23,398 nt of DNA, taken from contig JASHOI010000058.1 in the NCBI GenBank assembly GCA_030041195.1, positions 1-23,398 on the forward strand, in the 5' to 3' direction. This document shows positions 21,270-23,398 of this stretch, one piece after another (the stretch's first letter is position 1; each line of letters opens with the position of its first letter). The notes under the pieces were generated by a model. That model was not told the DNA's origin and made no database searches. It saw only the letters and a list, made by a program, of their open reading frames with translations. This stretch comes from Streptosporangiaceae bacterium (GTDB taxonomy: Bacteria > Actinomycetota > Actinomycetes > Streptosporangiales > Streptosporangiaceae). A program made the position numbers and the translations under genes.

Positions 21270-22777
21270 TGCCCATCCGACCGCCGGAGGGCTACCTCGG
21301 CGCGACCGCGCGGATCACCAGCGGACCGGCGCCGGAGCTGGTGGCCGCGGGATACGCCCTGGAGACCAGCGACGCGCCGCTGCTGCACCGCGACCTGACT
21401 CTGGCCGACCTGGCGCACCTGAGCGAACTGGCAGAGTGTGGCGTCCTCAGCCGTGCGGATGCGGCTCCCGTCGCCGCCGCCCTGCTCCGCCTGCTCGTCA
21501 CGCCGGCCGGCGACTTTCCCTACGACCCGGTGTACGGCGACGCCTACAACAGCCGGGAAAGGGAGCTAGAGCGGATACTGGGCCCGGCGGGTGGCCGGCT
21601 GCACCTCGGCCGGACCCGCCGCGAGGCGGGCCGCATCGCGTTCCGGCTGGCGCTGCGGGAGCGGCTGCTCAGCCTGCATGCCGACGTGGCGGCCTTCGCC
21701 CGGGCCATCGCCCGCCAGGAGGCCAGGAACGCCGGCACGCTGTGGGCCGACACCACCTACCTGCAGCCCGCGCAGCCGTCCACGTTCGGGCACTACCTCG
21801 GCGGCTTCGCCGAGCAGACCCTGCGTCACCTGGACCGGATCGAGGCGGCCTACACCCTGGCCGATGTGTCGCCGGCCGGCGCGGGCGGGGCGGGGGGCAG
21901 CCGGCTGCCGCTGGACCGGGACCGGCTGGCCAGCGCCCTGGGTTTCGGCGCCGTCGGCCAGCACACCCGCGACGCGATGTGGTCCGCGGACCCCCTGGCC
22001 GATGCCGTGCTCGCGGCCGTGCAGGCCGCGCAGACGCTCAGCCAGCTCGCCTCGGACCTGGAAATATTCGCCAGCCCCGGGTTCGGCTACGTGACGCTGG
22101 ACGCCTCGCTGTGCCGGGCGAGTGTGCTCATGCCGCAGAAGCGGAATCCCTACGCCCTCCCGGTGCTGCGCGGCGGCGCGGGCACTCTGACCGGCCGCCT
22201 GACCGGCCTGCTCGCAACGGGGCTCACCCCGTCGGCCCGCACCGACAACTGGCTCTATGCCTACGGGGAGGTGATCGGATCCCTCGACCTGGCCGGCCGG
22301 CTGGTGCGCCTCGGCTCAGCCGTGGTGACCGGGCTGAGCGTGCACCCGGATGTCCTCGCCAGTCAGGCGGGCAGCCATTTCACCGCCGCGGCCGACCTGG
22401 CTGAGGAACTGGCACAGCGCTTCCAGCTCGATTACCGGACGGCATACCGGATCGTCGGCCGGGCCGTGGCCGGCATCCTGGCCAGCGGCGGCAGCCAGCT
22501 GACCGCGTCGGCCCTGCGCTCGGCCGCCACCGAGATCACCGGGACAGATCTTCCGGTGACCGCGGGCCTGCTGGGGATGGTTGCCGACCCTGCCGCGGCA
22601 GCCGAGGCACGTCAGGCCCCGGGGGGCGCGAGTCCGGCGCGAGTACGCGAACACGCGCGACGGGTGCGCCGCCGGGCGGCGGCGGCGCGACGGTGGAACG
22701 CGGCACGCCGGGCCCGGAACGCGCATGCCGAGGCCGACCTCATCGCGGCGGCCACGGCCCTGGCGGCCGCCTCATGA
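21269..22777 (+). CDS. Argininosuccinate-lyase-like enzyme of the aspartase/fumarase superfamily, CoM biosynthesis
   Basis: A 502-residue protein with the argininosuccinate-lyase arrangement: DPVYGDAYNSRERELERILG (86-105), LHLGRTRREAGRIAFRLALR (111-130), LQPAQPSTFGHYLGGFAEQ (165-183) and the signature ASVLMPQKRNP (284-294) with the usual Ser at 285. The canonical T-H-x-Q segment is TYLQ, so the general acid/base His is Tyr (Y164), and GSS is changed to ASV. It is unlikely to be a normal argininosuccinate lyase. Bacterial CoM synthesis uses two superfamily enzymes (XcbC1, XcbD1); this is the second here and may perform the step after phosphate elimination. The C-terminal 80 residues are Ala/Arg-rich and poorly conserved. 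ATG 21269 overlaps the PLP-enzyme stop by 1 nt (TGATG). It is the last gene of the comA operon. Confidence 0.83.
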   Translation: MPIRPPEGYLGATARITSGPAPELVAAGYALETSDAPLLHRDLTLADLAHLSELAECGVLSRADAAPVAAALLRLLVTPAGDFPYDPVYGDAYNSRERELERILGPAGGRLHLGRTRREAGRIAFRLALRERLLSLHADVAAFARAIARQEARNAGTLWADTTYLQPAQPSTFGHYLGGFAEQTLRHLDRIEAAYTLADVSPAGAGGAGGSRLPLDRDRLASALGFGAVGQHTRDAMWSADPLADAVLAAVQAAQTLSQLASDLEIFASPGFGYVTLDASLCRASVLMPQKRNPYALPVLRGGAGTLTGRLTGLLATGLTPSARTDNWLYAYGEVIGSLDLAGRLVRLGSAVVTGLSVHPDVLASQAGSHFTAAADLAEELAQRFQLDYRTAYRIVGRAVAGILASGGSQLTASALRSAATEITGTDLPVTAGLLGMVADPAAAAEARQAPGGASPARVREHARRVRRRAAAARRWNAARRARNAHAEADLIAAATALAAAS

Positions 22778-22820
22778 CCAGGGGCCGCCGGCCTGATCCA
22801 GCAGGTCGAGGACTGGCGGA

Positions 22821-22845
22821 TTCTTTGTCCCGGCATGACCTGACC
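22821..22845 (+). promoter_or_regulatory. Repeated 25-bp regulatory element, copy 3 (disulfide-reductase-like gene)
   Basis: TTCTTTGTCCC, a variable core and GACCTGACC, matching the other two copies at 18 of 25 positions. The second box CGCATGCTCGTTC (22863-22875) follows after exactly 17 nt, as in copy 2. CGTTCCTGAGCTG (22871-22883) also resembles the sequence after copy 1. The module lies in the 160-nt gap between the comA operon and the flavoprotein gene, about 60 nt before its start, so that gene has its own regulated promoter region. Confidence 0.7.
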
Positions 22846-22937
22846 GCCATGGGCGGGCCGCACGCATGCTCGTTCCTGAGCTGCGCTCGGCATCTCGGGA
22901 CAACCCGGAAGGCCCAGCCGGAAGGCGAGGACGGCAC

Positions 22938-23398
22938 GTGACACGGGTCGTGGTGATCGGTGGCGGTGCCGCGGGGATGTCGGCCGCCTCCGCAGCCCGC
23001 CGGGTGAGGCCCGCGCCGGAGGTGGTGGTCTGCGAGGCGGGCGGCTTCGCCGCGTACGGCATGTGCGGCATCCCGTACTTCCTCGGCGGCGTGGTGCCGG
23101 AAGCCGAAGATCTTCTCGCGTACCCGCCCGCCGAATTCCGCGACAACCGGGGCATCGACCTCCGGCTGCACACCCGGGTGCGAGCGGTGGACGTGGCCGC
23201 TCACCAGGTACACACCGTGTCGGAAGGCACCGAGGACACCCTTGACTACGATGCGCTGATCTTCGCCGCCGGAGCGTCACCGCTGCGGCCGCCGGTTCCC
23301 GGGCTGACCGGGCCGCGGGTCTTCACGGTCCGGTCGCTCGACGAGGCCATCGAGCTGCGGCAGCTGCTGGAGCGCGGCACGGTCGGTCATGCCGTCGT
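22938..23398 (+). CDS. CoA-disulfide-reductase/NADH-oxidase-like flavoprotein (5' part)
   Basis: The first 153 codons of a pyridine-nucleotide-disulfide oxidoreductase; the gene runs off the right edge. The N-terminal FAD motif VVVIGGGAAGMSAASAARR is followed by FAAYGMCGIPYFLGG, the single redox-active cysteine region typical of CoA-disulfide reductases, NADH oxidases and peroxidases. LDYDALIFAAGASPLRPPVPG is the second conserved strand of the FAD domain. In this family the cysteine forms a mixed disulfide or persulfide with a small thiol, or a sulfenic acid. In this context it could reduce CoM disulfide or a late intermediate of CoM synthesis (inference). GTG 22938 begins directly at the FAD motif and is the best start. 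Its upstream region carries the shared regulatory element. Confidence 0.85.
   Translation, partial: MTRVVVIGGGAAGMSAASAARRVRPAPEVVVCEAGGFAAYGMCGIPYFLGGVVPEAEDLLAYPPAEFRDNRGIDLRLHTRVRAVDVAAHQVHTVSEGTEDTLDYDALIFAAGASPLRPPVPGLTGPRVFTVRSLDEAIELRQLLERGTVGHAV

Noticed and set aside
18904..22777. Purine (purB) and arginine (argH) biosynthesis roles for the two lyase-like genes
   Set aside because: They are interleaved with comA and a PLP enzyme in one overlapping operon, and the second lacks the canonical catalytic His.

Overview
The window is very GC-rich DNA with densely packed genes, frequent GTG starts and 1-8 nt start/stop overlaps. It also carries a conservon (cvnABCD) operon, a DUF742 protein and a PucR-type regulator. 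Together these point to a high-GC actinomycete, probably from the Streptosporangiales/Streptomyces side of the class; the exact genus cannot be read from the sequence. No tRNA, rRNA, CRISPR array or insertion sequence was seen, and no gap between genes exceeds about 255 bases.

Left part (1-6010): a minus-strand conservon operon, consisting of a large sensor-kinase-like CvnA, a roadblock CvnB, a DUF742 CvnC and the first 29 codons of the CvnD GTPase, which runs off the edge. Next come a small secreted four-cysteine protein (minus strand) and a divergent 14-TM DHA2-type MFS exporter (plus strand).

Regulators (6180-8611): a stand-alone MEDS-domain sensor gene overlaps by 4 nt a GAF/PucR-type regulator gene. 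Both sit directly upstream of the catabolic locus.

Main locus (8731 to the right edge): genes for a coenzyme M (CoM, 2-mercaptoethanesulfonate) dependent epoxide/ketone pathway like that of Xanthobacter autotrophicus Py2, together with genes for making CoM. The first operon encodes a 2-ketopropyl-CoM carboxylase/oxidoreductase homologue (XecC) with the diagnostic Phe/His pair, an R-hydroxypropyl-CoM dehydrogenase homologue (XecD) with the sulfonate-binding Arg residues, and a second, XecE-like SDR. Then come a minus-strand CoA-acylating aldehyde dehydrogenase, a divergent ADP-forming acyl-CoA synthetase, and a zinc MetE-like epoxyalkane:CoM transferase (XecA/EtnE type) ending at a strong hairpin. 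The CoM biosynthesis operon follows: phosphosulfolactate synthase (ComA/XcbB1), an unrecognised six-cysteine protein, an adenylosuccinate-lyase-like enzyme, a PLP D-cysteine-desulfhydrase-like enzyme and an argininosuccinate-lyase-like enzyme. A partial CoA-disulfide-reductase-like flavoprotein gene ends the window.

The most interesting non-coding signal is a 25-bp element with 18 invariant positions. It occurs upstream of the xecC operon (8643-8667), in the divergent aldehyde dehydrogenase/acyl-CoA synthetase gap (13490-13514) and upstream of the disulfide-reductase-like gene (22821-22845). In the last two it is followed, after exactly 17 nt, by a second shared box. This suggests one regulon covering the Xec-like enzymes, the two CoA-linked enzymes and the flavoprotein. 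The likely working order is: an epoxide is opened by CoM (XecA-like), the alcohol is oxidised (XecD/XecE-like), and the beta-keto thioether is cleaved and carboxylated (XecC-like). The aldehyde dehydrogenase and acyl-CoA synthetase would pass products into CoA metabolism. No alkene monooxygenase is present in the window.
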